A stretch of DNA of 64,000 nucleotides from CAWBRY01 sp963791295 (GCA_963791295.1 CAWBRY010000001.1:1426001-1490000); one strand, 5' to 3'; numbered from the stretch's first letter, positions 26,311 through 38,665 are shown. The notes: generated by a model not told the origin, from the letters alone. Translations and numbers: made by a program.

Positions 26311-27533
26311 ATGACTTCAAAAATGTTTGATTCGATTGAAAGCGCTATTCAGGAAATCAAGCTAGGAAAGCTTGTTATCGTAGTAGATGATGAGGACCGT
26401 GAAAATGAAGGGGATTTTGTTACGGCAGCGGGAAATGTAAGCCCTGAACTGATCAATTTCATGACTAAGCACGGCCGTGGACTCATCTGCGCTCCCTTAC
26501 CCGAAGACCGTTGCGATGAACTCGGACTGGAATTAATGGTAAATAATAATACAGCGCTTCACGAGACCGCATTTACCGTTTCTGTTGATCTCCTGGGCCA
26601 TGGATGTACCACAGGAATTTCTGCATTCGATCGTGCTAAAACAATGCAGGCGTTGATTGACCCATTTACAAATCCTCCGACCTGGGAAGACCCGGACATA
26701 TATTTCCACTTCGTGCAAAAAAAGGCGGCGTATTGAGAAGAGCAGGACATACAGAAGCGGCCGTCGACCTGGCCCGCCTGGCAGGATTTGCACCACCTTA
26801 TGGTGGCGTGCTGGTGGAGATCATGAACGAAGATGGCAGCATGGCCAGATTGGCCGAACTGGTTGAAGTGGCAAAGAAATTTGATTTCAAGATCATTTCG
26901 ATAAAAGATCTAATTGAATATCGTATCAAGAGTGATTCCCTCGTAGACGAAATTGTGAGAGTGGATATGCCTACACGTTATGGAAATTTCACTATGGTGG
27001 CTTTTAAGGAAAAGAATTCAACCAATGAGCATCTTGCATTGATCAAAGGGAATGGAAAAAGGATGAACCCGTCCTGGTTAGCGTCCATTCATCTTGTTTT
27101 ACGGGCGATATCCTGGGTTCGTTGCGTTGTGATTGCGGCGAACAATTGCACAAAGCAATGAAAATGGTTGAAGAGGAAGGTAAGGGTGCCATACTTATAC
27201 ATGAGCCAGGAAGGCAGAGGGATTGGATTGTTGAATAAACTGAAAGCTTATCGGTTGCAGGAGCAAGGCATGGATACTGTGGAGGCAAATCTTCACCTGG
27301 GATTTCAGATGGATCAGCGTGATTATGGCATTGGTGCCCAAATGCTGCGTCACCTCGGAATTACAAAACTTCGGTTGATGACCAATAATCCAAAGAAAAG
27401 AGTAGGATTGATCGGATACGGCTTGCAGATCGTTGAGAATATTCCCATTGAAGTGAACTCCAATCCGCACAATGAAAAATACTTAAGGACAAAAAGAGAT
27501 AAGTTGGGACATGAGATCCTCGACGACGAGTGA
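26311..27533 (+). pseudogene. ribBA: Bifunctional DHBP synthase / GTP cyclohydrolase II, frameshifted
   Basis: Riboflavin biosynthesis enzyme making 3,4-dihydroxy-2-butanone 4-phosphate (N-terminal) and opening GTP (C-terminal). The RibB part shows VVDDEDRENEGDFV (metal and substrate acidic residues) and GHGCTTGISAFDRAKT; then AGHTEAAVDLARLAG; the RibA part shows SLRCDCGEQLHKAM (zinc cysteines), SQEGRGIGLLNKLKAY and MTNNPKKRVGL. Three breaks at about 26690-26735, 27055 and 27175 split it into three frames. Joined length is about 407 residues, normal for the family. The pathway is usually essential, so the breaks are probably sequence errors. ATG 26323 is an alternative start. Confidence 0.88.
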
Positions 27534-30500
27534 TCAATCCTCTTTGGGAAGTAATGTTTCTTTACTAGGGTCTGTTTTTTCTTCTGTCGCAGGTGGCGGT
27601 TTATTTTTTTCCTTCTTATTCTTATTTTTTCTAAAAATGTCACCGAGACGATCGAGTTCTTTGCGATAAGCAATCCCCGCTCCTGAACTTTGCGTTCGTC
27701 CCGAGCCATTGGCAGTCGTGGTTAGATAATCCAGGTTTTGCCGATAAAAAAATGAGGCCCGGATCGTTCCGCTTGGATTGATCAGGAATTCGGCCGTGAC
27801 ATCCGGAAGGAACTCAATACTTTGTTGGATGTTGGAAGTAAGGGGAATATCCAGGCTACTTCCCAAGGTCAGAATAAACCGGTCTTTGAACAAGGAGATC
27901 GGAATATTGACATCCAGGATTGCTTTGATTGATATTGAAACTGTTATTTCCCTGACTATTCAAAAGATTTCGGTTATAGACAGAACCGCTGAAGTTGATA
28001 CTGATATTATCTGTCTTAAGGATCTTCGATAATGATTTAGTCAATTGCCGGTTGATCTCATTGAAGAATAATCCGGAAATACTTGAAATTGTTGAATAGG
28101 CAAATTCATTGATCGCTGAACCCAGAGCACGGACGACTGGCGTTATAAGCATTATCCGGCGGAGCAAAACTATTGAACACGATCAGGTAGGTTACCTGCC
28201 GGTTGATCTCATTCGGATTCTTTTCAATCTGCTCGATATTGAAGGCGATGGACGGATCGCTGCTGGCCTTACTGTTGTTGGGAAATTCGAGTTTGAAATC
28301 AAACCGCGGATCAAATAACTCATTGTACATATTCGCCACCACAAACACATCTTCCCGGTAACGTGTAAGCGTAGGATCCAGGTTTAATCCTTTGGCAAGC
28401 GGTGCGAAGCTTACATTCTCTGCCCGGTACACCGCATCAAAATTGATCCTCGCCTTGTAAGGATCTCCATTCCATTCAATAAAATTGTTCGCTCCCTTCC
28501 TCAATTCAAAAGGTTTCTTGAAAAAGGATTGGAAAGTAAACAGGTAATTTCCTTCATCGATATCATACCGCCCGCGAATGGATAATGGTTCAGAAGTTCC
28601 GGAATGGATATTCAGCGATCCGGAACCTTTTCCTTTGATCTCATCGCCGGTCAAATCATCCAGCACCACTTTTACATTTACCTTATTATTGGCGGTGATA
28701 TCCACATCATAAATGATGTTTGCTGCATCGACCGTCGCATTCCGCTATCGCTCATTTCATGACCATATTTCCTTTCGATCAGAAAATTGGCGATGTTCGA
28801 TTCCCTGCTTTTGGAAGATGGGATAGTTACATGCTGCTATCGATGGTAGATGCGATGGCATCGACTTTCATGAACATATCGGATTGAGGCCCTGCAAGCG
28901 AGAAGGAACCCGTTCCTTTCACCCTTCCATAAAATTGTTTATTGTCACCATAGGCAGTATTCAATAAAAGAACTGGACGATTATTTTCATCGCCGGTAGT
29001 CTGTGGGCTTACGCGTGGAGATGTAGAGGTCATAGAACATGTTCCTAAATGCTTCATGCTGGATGCCTCCATTAACATAGATCGGGTTTCCAGGTAACCG
29101 TATCAGATAAGCACGAGATTGTCAAGATTGATCTCAGTTTCTTTCAAATCGATATCAGTGTCCTGGATCTTATAAAAGCAATTCGTGAAATTGACTTTTA
29201 GTCCAGCATCTTTCAATCTGCCTTTTCCCACCACGTTCATATGATTGAACTCGCCTTTGATGATCGATATCGCCGGTAATATATCCCTGCATATCCGAAA
29301 AAAGATTTCCCAGGAACCGCTCCAGCACTTTGACCTGGAAATTTTTTGCCTTCAGGGCGATGAGATTACTCTTTTGTTTTTCAGCATCGCCAAAGAAGAA
29401 TTTGCGTCATAAGCCAAGATTATTTTCCTGGTTCGCGGTGCTTCCTTCGCCGTAATTGTTTGTTTTATTATCGTATAAGTATCGTTGCCTTGATCTTTCC
29501 CAATGAATCGTTATCGAGTCGAAGAAATTCCGCGGTTATGTTGTCCGAAGCGATCGCATCGGGTCCCGTTGGATTTTCAACATTGATATGCTCCGGAGAC
29601 CAATCCTTCCAGCCGGTTCTTTGGAAGAAAGAAAGGAGAGAGGTCGCCTACATTCAGTTTAATCAGCTCAACTTTCAGGTCATTCCAATTGCCGTTAGCC
29701 GACGGCACCGTATTTAGCATGATCATTTGTTCTCCTTCTCTTCAACAATAAGTTGTCCGCTGGCAGTGCTTTTGCTCCTGAAAACGAGTTCTCCCCCTTC
29801 ATCTATAGACCATGTCTTTCCATTCACTGCGAAAGGTGGAGTGATCGAATTCGATCTTAGCTCCATCATGGTAGGTCAGCACCAACGCGTTAAGGTCTGC
29901 CTTTTCAACAGTTTGATTAGCTCCCAGTACTGATATTGACCCTTGAGGAATCGTCGATGAGCATTCACTGTAAAAACAGCCAACGGAATATTCAGGCTAT
30001 CATTGATCCGGATATTCCGTGCTTCCCCTGTCAATAAGAGGCTGTCGAAATCTCCCTTCGCCAGCAGTCTTGATCTCATCAAAATTGTATTGCTTGAATT
30101 TGAATTGCGGTACTTCTGCATGAATATCCAGCGAGTGATTTTCAAGGTTAATATCACCGTAAAGATGACTGTTATTGAATCCGGAAAGGGTAGAATCCAG
30201 CAGACGCACATAATCTTCTACATATTGACGTGGTGATATCAAAATGAAAGGATTCGTTGTTCGGATACCGCTTCGGAGGTTTTACGTAGGCAGGATAATA
30301 TTTATTTAAAAACAGTTGGAAGGCATCCGGCAGGTCCTGGATGTTGAAATTTCCAGTGATGGTCCCTGCAAATTCATTCGAAGTCGCCTTCAATGTTTTT
30401 ACACTATCGATATAGGTGGACGAAAGGACAAGAGAATCGAGTAGGAAGACGTATGCCATCTCTTCGTCAGTTCTGCATCGGTGATCCTGGCTTCACCCAG

Positions 30501-32470
30501 GAAGTTATCGATGGTAGCTCCGGAGAAGTCAATATTTAGTTTCCCCTTGAAATGCAAGGTCAGCGCTTGGTTAAGTTTAATTTTTTCAAATTGAGATTCA
30601 CTACATCCACGAGCATGTCAAAAGAAGGCGTCGGTGTGTTGAAATCGATTACTCCCATTCAGTGTAAGCCCGGCATTTTCATCCGCCATGGAAGCAACCC
30701 CATTGAATAATTTCTTATCCAGCTTTCCATTCACAATGATATTTGTATATCGATAGTCCTTATAGTCGATGAAATGAATGGTGCCATCCATCAGCGTATT
30801 GCGTGTTTTTTCACTGAATCCTTTTCCTTTCACTGCACCGGTAAATGCAATCTCGTTCACGTTTCGGTCATCCATGAATTCACCCAACTGAAAATTGTCG
30901 CTGGAAATATTTCCGGAATAAACAGGGTCTTGCCCCTTCCGGCAGTTTCATATTCAGGTCCGTCTTGACCGTGCCCAGGGTGGTTTGAAGTGTACCGAAG
31001 GTTACGAAGTCGCGTATGAAGCCAGTGAAACTTCCTTTGAAATAAAGGTATTCCAATTTGCGCAGGTCTGGACTTGTCACTCGTCGCATTGCTGGAATGA
31101 TGGCAATAGCATCAGCATAAGTGGTATTGAACTCATTAGCCTTAAAATCAATAAACGTGTGATCAATGTCTGGAAGACCGGTCAGGGAAATATCTCCATT
31201 TAATATGGTATTGTTACCGGCCTGTATCAGCATGTCCCTGCCTATCAGGGCATTCTACCGGGCCAGTGATCTTACCTTTCAGAAGTATCCGTTTTTTCCA
31301 ATTCTTCAGCGCGGGCGCAAAAAAGGCGATATCATCACTATCAATTTCCGAATCCTCAAAGTTTCCGGTCATTTTTATTTTGTGAATGAAATCATCCATG
31401 TCGCCGAAATCTTCATACGTCATTGTAAAGGAATTCTTAATGACGCTATTATTTGTTTCGATCTTCAGGTTGTCAAAGGCCATCTCGCGGGGAGTAAACT
31501 TAACATCGGCCAGCATTTCTTTCACTTCGAAGCCACTTCGTTCTTTGGTCTTTAGATCGAGGTGGCCCGTAATCGTGTCTTTGTACAAGGTTACATTCAG
31601 AAAAGCCCAGATCTATTTGGTGGAAGTCAATATGGCGGCCATCGAACCATGCGAGGGGAGGAGTAGCAGATTGCTTATCATTCCTGAAAGTCCCATCTTC
31701 GATCTTTAAATTATTAACATGCATCATCCAGCCATCGGGATTCCAGCGAATGAGTGAGTCAGCCGTTTTTAGTGAATTGTCATCGCTGGTGGATCGGAAA
31801 TAACCCTGTTTCTTCGCGGCCTGGCACCACTGATAATTATTCAACGAAACAATAGGTTGTGCAACAGATAATGAGCGTGCATTGATCAACTTCCTGGAAA
31901 GATCGATCTCATCTGCATCAAGGTCGAGTTTTCCCGCCCGAATGATCATGTCATGTCCAAGCCATCCGTCTTTTTTCATGAAGACCACCCGCGTCAATTC
32001 CACTTTCTTGATATCCAGGTCAATCCCTTCTTTTTTTTCTTTTTTGGAAGAAGGGGATGAAAAATAATCAAACAGAAATTGTTGGCTCCATATCGAATCA
32101 GTCGCGTTGAAATTTGATGATTGCATCATCCAGTCCAATGTATTTTAGCTCAATATTTTTCTTGAAAAAGAACCAATCGGTGATGCGTACCCGCATTTCA
32201 CCGGCATATAGCAGCGTATCTTTTTGGCGGTCTTCTACCAATACGCCCTTCAACTCCATTTTATTGAAAAGCGAAAGGTCAACATGTTGGATCCGGACGA
32301 CGGTCTGTAGATTTTTGGAAAGGCGGTTAGTGACTTGCTTGATTATCCAATTTTGGCCAAAGGGGGTATGAATAAATATCCATAGCGCCAGGATTAGGAG
32401 GAATAGGGAGACAAAGAACCAGAGTAATATTTTTTTAAATCTCTTCAGACTCAGCGATTTAAGTTGTAAA
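27534..32470 (-). pseudogene. TamB-like translocation/assembly module protein, many frame breaks
   Basis: Very large AsmA/TamB-type envelope protein, about 1640 residues if joined, thought to bridge inner and outer membranes and assist outer-membrane assembly or lipid transfer. The N-terminal anchor is read at 32330-32460 (FVSLFLLILALWIFIHTPFG); long beta-rich middle segments are spread over many frames (for example 31500-32138, 30618-30887, 28106-28705). The C-terminal TamB region shows SGSLNIHSGTSEPLSIRGRY and SFFKKPFELRKGANNFIEW. More than ten frame switches occur. The start codon is not clear; 32470 is an estimate. Confidence 0.72.
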
Positions 32471-32742
32471 AATACGGATTCAGCCCCTTAACGCAAATTC
32501 GATCCAACCGGAAAAGCGCCAGTAATTATCCTAGTTCCAAACTGGAAAACACGATGCCTCATTTCGCCGTTGCTGCTTCTTAACAAAAGTTTTGCTCAGA
32601 AGGGAAGGTCTCAGTGCCCGGTGGGCTACAATCGTCACGTTCTCAAAAGAAAATGATCAATTGGTGACGCATTTTGCCCCGTTAGCTAAGTTCTTAATGC
32701 AAATAGCATTCATTGCCCATGGGGGCAATACAATCATGACAG

Positions 32743-33980
32743 TTATGCGTTCAGCTTCTTCTTCAGATTGGTATTGATTGCTTCAAGGAATTCTTCAGTA
32801 TATAGATAATGTTCTTTATGCTTGACTTTATTGCCATGAATGCAAACAGCAAGGTCTTTCGTCATCTTTCCTTCCTCGACTGTTTCGATGCAACATCTTC
32901 GAGGGATTGGCAGAAATCAATCAGGGGTTGATTATTGTCCAGTTTTCCGCGGAAGGCCAGTCCCCTTGTCCATGCAAAAATGCTGGCGATCGGATTTGTA
33001 GAAGTTGGTTTGCCAGCCTGATGGTCGCGATAATGCCGGGTAACCGTACCATGAGCCGCCTCTGCTTCCATTGTTTTTCCATCGGGTGTGATCAATACCG
33101 AGGTCATTAATCCAAGTGAACCAAAGCCTTGAGCACGGTATCACTTTGTACATCGCCATCATAATTCTTACAAGCCCATACAAAATTTCCATTCCATTTC
33201 AATGCGCTCGCAACCATATCATCGATCAACCGGTGTTCATATACAATGCCGGCCGCGATGAATTGATCTTTAAATTCATTTACATAGATCGTCTTCAAAG
33301 ATGTCTTTAAAACGGCCATCATATTTTTTAAGAATGGTGTTTTTGGTGGAGAGATATAGTGGCCATTTTTTGCTCAATGCCATATTGAAACAACTTCGTC
33401 GCAAATCCCATGATACTTTCATCGGTATTATACATGCAAAGCGCAACGCCATCACCTTTGAAATTAAATACTTCAAATGTCTGTGGTTCACCGCCCCTTC
33501 CGGTTGAAAGGTCATGGTCAGTTTTCCTTTTCCTTTGATGACTGTGTCGGTAGCGCGGTATTGATCTCCAAAGGCATGGCGACCAACAATGATTGGGGCA
33601 GTCCAGTTGGTCACCAACCGGGGAATGTTGCTGATAACAATCGGTTCACGGAATACGGTGCCATCTAGAATATTCCGGATCGTCCCATTGGGGCTCTTCC
33701 ACATTTGTTTGAGATTAAATTCTTTTACCCGGGCTTCATCCGGAGTGATGGTTGCGCATTTGATTCCGACGCCGCATTTTTTGATGGCGTTCGCAGCATC
33801 GATGGTTACCTGGTCGTTTGTTTGATCGCGGTATTCAACGTCCCAGATCAAAATATTGGATATCGACCGATCGACATACGGGAGGATCAATTTATCTTTA
33901 ATGAATTTCCAGATGATGCGAGTCATTTCATCACCATCCAATTCAACTACAGGGTTAGCAACTTTGATTTTTTGAGCCAT
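32743..33980 (-). pseudogene. icd: NADP-dependent isocitrate dehydrogenase (homodimeric type), frameshifted
   Basis: TCA-cycle enzyme converting isocitrate to 2-oxoglutarate with NADPH formation. It is of the eukaryotic-like homodimeric class: IKVANPVVELDGDEMTRIIW at the N-terminus, KSPNGTIRNILDGTVFREPI (isocitrate-binding serine loop), FKDQFIAAGIVYEHRLIDDM (metal-binding Asp), then AAHGTVTRHYRDHQAGKPTS and the C-terminus FLEAINTNLKKKLNA. Joined length is about 412 residues, normal. Breaks fall near 33490, 33400, 33300, 33110 and 32880. A TAGTTTTG about 45 bases upstream of the ATG could be its -7 element. Confidence 0.88.
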
Positions 33981-34158
33981 ACGAATTCTTATTTTGTATT
34001 ATTCTGTGATTTGCCTGGATTGGGAAGCAAAACTAAGGGAATCTATAGATGCGGTTTTATGCGGCTCATCCAATGCATTCACCAGGTGAAAAATAAAAAT
34101 CGCCGCACAGCTTGATTTAAATCAATAATTTAGCTTACCTTTTTGCGTCGATTTATCA

Positions 34159-34766
34159 ATGGATCCCGTTAAACAATTCCAGCAATTATCTCCGCAAATT
34201 TATCGAGATCACCGAAGATGAATTTAACGCAATGGCTGATTGCCGATAATCAAAGTCAGTCGTTTTGGAAAGAAAGAATTGGTGACAAAAGTTGGAGAGG
34301 TAGAAAACTATTTCAATTTTATCGGAAAGGGCCTGGTCAGAAAGTATTATCAGAAAGGAGATCTTGAAATCAATACTCAAATTTCATTTGAAGGACATCT
34401 GATTCCTCAGCCAGGAGTCATTCCATAGCCGCCGTCCTTCGGAATATTTTATTGAAACGATCGAACCCACCATATTTGTTTCGATCACTTATGATGATCT
34501 TGAAAAAATATATGCTGCTTCGCACAGCATGGAACATCTTGCCAGGCTAATGATCACGTATGCGATGGTGATCAAAGACAACTGGCAGATGCAATTGGTG
34601 AAAATGACCCCTCGTGAAAGATTTATGAATTTTGTGATCAAGAACCCGCAAGATGATGCAAAGGGTTCCGCAAAAATATCTCGCGTCATATCTCAATATC
34701 AAGCCTGAAACATTCAGTCGCTTTAAACATCTCTTAGCGCAGTCATGCCAGAAACGTGGTCGTTAG
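34159..34766 (+). pseudogene. Crp/Fnr-type transcriptional regulator, frameshifted
   Basis: Rebuilt from several frames between ATG 34159 (MDPVKQFQQLSP) and TAG 34766, about 200 residues. A cNMP-binding-like beta-roll is read as VGEVENYFNFIGKGLVRKYY, FISVTYDDLEKIYAASHSME gives the dimer helix, and TPRERFMNFVIKNP with PQKYLASYLNIKPETFSRFK gives the C-terminal helix-turn-helix, as in Bacteroidota Crp-like proteins. The C-terminal helix has no obvious divergence from a working protein. It is divergent from icd. Targets and ligand unknown. Confidence 0.68.
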
Positions 34767-34794
34767 CGCGGATATGGGGTAAGTGTTTAAATAT

Positions 34795-36660
34795 CTAAAG
34801 ATGCACCACCAACACGGGAATATTCAATTCGTGCCTGACAGTATCAATCGTTTGCCCATAGAACCAATCTTTAATACCACTGATGGCCATGGGCCCCGAT
34901 GACCAGCATATCGGCATTTGTTTCTTTAATGATGCGAACAATTTCTTTTGATCGACGGTTAAATCCCAGTGCACCGGTTGCTTCATAACCCAATTGATCA
35001 GTTGCCGGGCATAAAATTCAATTTGTTCCTGGTCGGTCCTTGTTTCCAGGTCATCACTTTCATTTTCCAGAATGCTTGGCAGGCACGCTTTCAACAACAT
35101 GTATTAAGAACAAAGGAAGTGTTTTTATTTGCCTGGCCGATCGCATAAGCCAGTAACTTTTCATCCTTTTCACTGAATTCAAGCGCCACAGCGATTTTAT
35201 TAAATACCGGTGGGCTGACATTTTGCAAGCCGCTTGCTTCGGGATGCAATTGTGGATGAATATCTCGGCGCTTGCTTGCCCATTAATGGATAAACTATGG
35301 AAATGATGAGTAAAGATACAAACAGTATTCCGCCCGCAATGATCACCGCTTTCCAAAAGATATTGTCTGATGTTGCAAAATAATCTCCTGCCTGTTCGGT
35401 CACCATCCGCAGGTTGAGATAAACGAGGATGGAAGTGATCAACCATGCGAGGATCTTTGTAAGAGGTTTGATGGCAAAGTTGCCCATCGTTTTTTTATCG
35501 CTCACAAAAAGATAAGAGGTATTACTGCAAATCCCAGTTGCAAACTCAGTATGACCTGGCTTAGTACCAAAAGGCTGTCGATATTTTCTTCTCCATTGAT
35601 CAGGATGACCAATACGGCGGGAATGATGGCGATCAAGCGGGTCATCAATCTTCGTATCCAGGGATTGATTCGCAGATGCAGATAACCTTCCATCACGATC
35701 TGGCCAGCCAGCGTGCCGGTAATAGTGGAGCTTTGACCCGCGGCGATCAATGCAACGGCAAAAAGAGTGGGTGCCAGGTTGGTGCCAAGAAATTGATTCA
35801 ATAATTCATGCGCTGTTTTATTTCGGCCACATCCGTTCTGCCTGTTTTATAAAACACGGTCGCGGCCAGGACAAGTATGGCTGCATTGACAAAAAAAGCC
35901 AGGTTAAGCGCAATGGTGCTGTCAATGAAATTTAATTTCAGCGCTCTTTTTATTCCCTTGGGGTCCCGCTTGAATTTTCTTGTTTGCACCAGTGCCGAAT
36001 GCAGGTACAGATTATGCGGCATCACAGTAGCGCCAATGATCCCAATAGCGATATACAAGGCTTCGTCACTGGGAATATCCGGCAGCGAAGCCAGTCATTA
36101 CTTCTCCCAGCAGTTGGGCTTAGCCAGGATGATTTCTGTAAGAAAAGAGATACCGATGATCGCCACAAGGGCAATGATGAACGCTTCCATTTTTCGCATG
36201 CCCAACCTTTGCAACAACAAGAAAAAGAAAAGTATCCAGCACGGTGATTAATACGCCCCAGATAAGAGGAAGGCCGGTCAACAATTGAATGCCGATGGCC
36301 ATCCCCAATACCTCGGCCAAGATCGCAGGCAGCAATGGCCACCTCTGCCAATACATAAAGCATCGAGTTGATCGGACGTGGATAGGTTTCGCGATTGGCT
36401 TGTGCCAAGATCTCTTCCCCTTACAATGCCCAGTCTTGCTGAAAGGCTTTGAAGCAACAATGCCATCAGATTGCTCATCAACAATACCCAGATGAGCTGA
36501 TATCCAAACTTGCTTCCGCCGGCCAGGTCCGTTGCCCAGTTGCCCGGGTCCATATAACCCACACTGACCAGGTAGGCCGGTCCAAAAAATGACAGGATCT
36601 TCCTCCATCCCGGTACGCCGGCGTACTTGTGGTATCCACACTTTGATGGACTTCACTCAA
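34795..36660 (-). pseudogene. NRAMP-family metal transporter fused to a universal stress domain, frameshifted
   Basis: Proton-coupled divalent-metal (Mn/Fe) importer in the inner membrane. The first helix motif DPGNWATDLAGGS and the sixth helix motif MPHNLYLHSALVQTRK are intact; many further helices follow (AVALIAAGQSSTITGTLAGQ). No stop codon separates the last helix (35300 region) from a C-terminal universal-stress domain, read as NKIAVALEFSEKDEKLLAYA and ending GHSGIKDWFYGQTIDTVRHE plus NIPVLVVHL. Joined length is about 622 residues. At least six frame breaks. The start is uncertain (TTG 36660 or further upstream). It follows the DtxR-type regulator on the same strand. Confidence 0.78.
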
Positions 36661-36767
36661 CGATGCGTAACTATGTTTTTTTGAGATCCATTCTTTATTT
36701 ACCTGCCGGTTTGTTTTGACTTATACTAGATGGTTGCATCATCAGGGAGTGACAAAAATATTTTTGG

Positions 36768-37428
36768 CTAATTGTTCACTGATCGTAAACGATGGCTGGT
36801 TCTCTTGGATCCGCCTTTGTATGCCCGAATTTTTATCTCCATCGAATGATCAAAATCAAATTTCTTTCTGACTTCCAACCTGGTTCCAATGCCAATGTTG
36901 TTATGTTTCAACAGGTCCAGCATTTCGCTCGACTGATCACCAACGTTAGAAACTACTGCCGGCTTATTCAATGGAATTTCGGTCAGGCATACGCTGTTTG
37001 TTCGGTTCGATTTTGCCGTTACTGTCAGGGATCGGGTCGCCATGCGGATCGAAGCGGGGAAAGCCCAGGAATTCATCCAGCTTTATCAATCAGCATCTTG
37101 CTGCTGACGTGTTCCAGTTCTTCTGCCACGGCATGCACTTCATCCCAGCTGAATTTTAATTTTTCTGCAAGGAAATATTCCCAGAGCCGGTGCCGGCGGA
37201 TGATTGCCAGTGCTACCTTCTTTCCTTCACTGCGTCAAGCCGGAAGCCCCGGTAGGGCTGGTAATGCAAGAGCTTTTTCGTTTTCAGCTTTTTCATCATA
37301 TCGGTAACCGAAGCGGGTTGGGTGCGCAGTTCGCGGGCCAGTTCATTTGTCGTGACCATTACATCCTCGCCCTGCAGATGAAAAATTGCCTTGATGTAAT
37401 TTTCCTCACTGGTGGAATAGTTTAACAC
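36768..37428 (-). pseudogene. DtxR/MntR-type metal-dependent repressor, frameshifted
   Basis: Metal-sensing transcription regulator, about 220 residues when joined. The N-terminal 71 residues (ATG 37428) form the winged helix: SEENYIKAIFHLQGEDVMVT, then ELARELRTQPASVTDMMKKL with the recognition helix. The dimerisation region is read near 37060-37160 (LDEFLGFPRFDPHGDPIPDS) and the C-terminal SH3/FeoA-like domain near 36770-36960. One break near 37210 and another near 37060. Its promoter contains its own predicted operator at 37431-37459, and the NRAMP transporter follows downstream, the standard context for a manganese or iron repressor. Confidence 0.82.
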
Positions 37429-37430
37429 GC

Positions 37431-37459
37431 CTAAAAATATTTTTAGACAAACCTAAAAA
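37431..37459. promoter_or_regulatory. DtxR-type operator in the regulator's own promoter
   Basis: TTTTTAGACAAACCTAAAAA (37440-37459) matches the box at 6398-6417 in 19 of 20 bases. It overlaps a second palindrome, CTAAAAATATTTTTAG (37431-37446). The box covers the predicted -7 element, which would give autorepression. Confidence 0.75.
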
Positions 37460-37479
37460 AAAAGAATCGAAATTTCAAA
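37448..37479 (-). promoter_or_regulatory. Promoter of the DtxR-type regulator
   Basis: On the minus strand, TTTG (37479-37476), a 20-nt spacer and TAGGTTTG (37455-37448), a full match to the Bacteroidota consensus. The -7 element lies inside the operator. The predicted leader is only about 15 bases. Confidence 0.6.
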
Positions 37480-37529
37480 ATTTCTGTATGGATAAGATTC
37501 GGGAATCGCTTACATTCGGGCTCCAATTG

Positions 37530-38533
37530 ACTCTCAATGGCTGTCTAGTAAAAGTTGCCGGATCGCATTGCTCGCTTGTTCTCATATTGGTCAGATTGCA
37601 AGCACAAAAAACCCGTCCCTTGCCGGTGAAGAGCCCGTAGCGGTTACCGATTTCATTGAATTTTTTCAACCCGTTACATTGTCATTTCAAATTGACGGAT
37701 AGCCTGCTGCACGAAAAAGGAAAAGGATTCGTTCCTGATCAGCAATAAAGTATTTAGCCAGTTTGTTCCGGATTCGATCATGCGCAAAGTCTTTCCAAAA
37801 ACAGCCAAGCCCAAAATATATCCGATCTGGCCAAAGGTAAAGGTTCCGAAAGCCGAAACCTATTTGTTTGCCAAAGCGATTGCCGGCGATTCCGGGCGGC
37901 TATTTATGTGCTCGGGTTTGATAAGGATGATAAATTCATTGCAGGCATGCCCGTCCTGCGGCGCCAGGCCTCCGTCTTCCACCATGCAAACGGTGGTCGA
38001 TGGACAGGAAATACAGTATTATTCGAAATACGATCATGAGCAGAAATGGAGATGGCAGCATCAGCGAAGGCAAGGATGTATATATCCTGAATGCCGCAGC
38101 GAAGGAATTTCTATGCTCATCATGACCGATCCGCTGGATGATAAGGTAACAGAATTGATCAACCCAATCGATACCATTGTCCCGCAAGAATAAGTTGTCA
38201 GCAGACTATCTAGCGATAAGATGAATATTGTTTCCATCCGGGATGGCCGAAAAAGCGATCGTATTAATTTTTTATTCATTTTGAAAAAAATAAAGGTGAA
38301 TGTACCGGAGAATTGAAAGGAGAAGCCTGATTACGATCTGCTAACGTTGCTGAATACCGTGAAGCTGGCGATCCCTGCGTTCTGCAATTCAATTTTACAT
38401 CTTCATCCGTAACTTTGAAAGAACTGGAAGGATGCGGATCCCACCGCGGCTTCGTTGTTTATTTGAAGGCAGCTATCCCAGGAAAAAATATGTACGGCCT
38501 GTCAATAGCACCAAACCTCCCATAAAAAAATAG
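37530..38533 (+). pseudogene. Conserved exported hypothetical protein, frameshifted
   Basis: No single long frame, but joining frames gives a coherent protein of about 330 residues. It has a hydrophobic N-terminus (LVLILVRLQAQ), then AGEEPVAVTDFIEFFQPVTL, SNKVFSQFVPDSIMRKVFPK, YVLGFDKDDKFIAGMPVL, VFHHANGGRWTGNTVLFEIR and ITDPLDDKVTELINPIDTIV-like sequence. The C-terminal module is KNKGECTGELKGEA ... LKELEGCGSHRG ... FEGSYPRKK, ending at TAG 38531-38533. The spaced cysteines suggest a small disulphide-bonded domain. I do not know its function. The start codon is unclear and there are at least six frame switches. Confidence 0.5.
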
Positions 38534-38552
38534 AGTAGATCATTGTGTTTTT

Positions 38553-38578
38553 ACGTTGAACAAACTTTTTTTCAACGT
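38553..38578. repeat. Inverted repeat between the hypothetical gene and the phosphorylase gene
   Basis: ACGTTGAA (38553-38560) and TTCAACGT (38571-38578) with a 10-nt loop containing seven Ts. It could be a hairpin in the leader of the phosphorylase gene or a weak terminator; the T run is in the loop, so neither is firm. Confidence 0.35.
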
Positions 38579-38665
38579 ATGTGAAAAACCTCGGTTATTG
38601 CAAACCGGGGACTAAAAGATTCAAAGATTATGCTATATATTGCGCTTCGTGTAAAAAAAACACAT

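Noticed and set aside
32712..32729. Hairpin ATTGCCC/GGGCAAT after icd
   Set aside because: No T run follows on either strand, so it is not convincing as a terminator.
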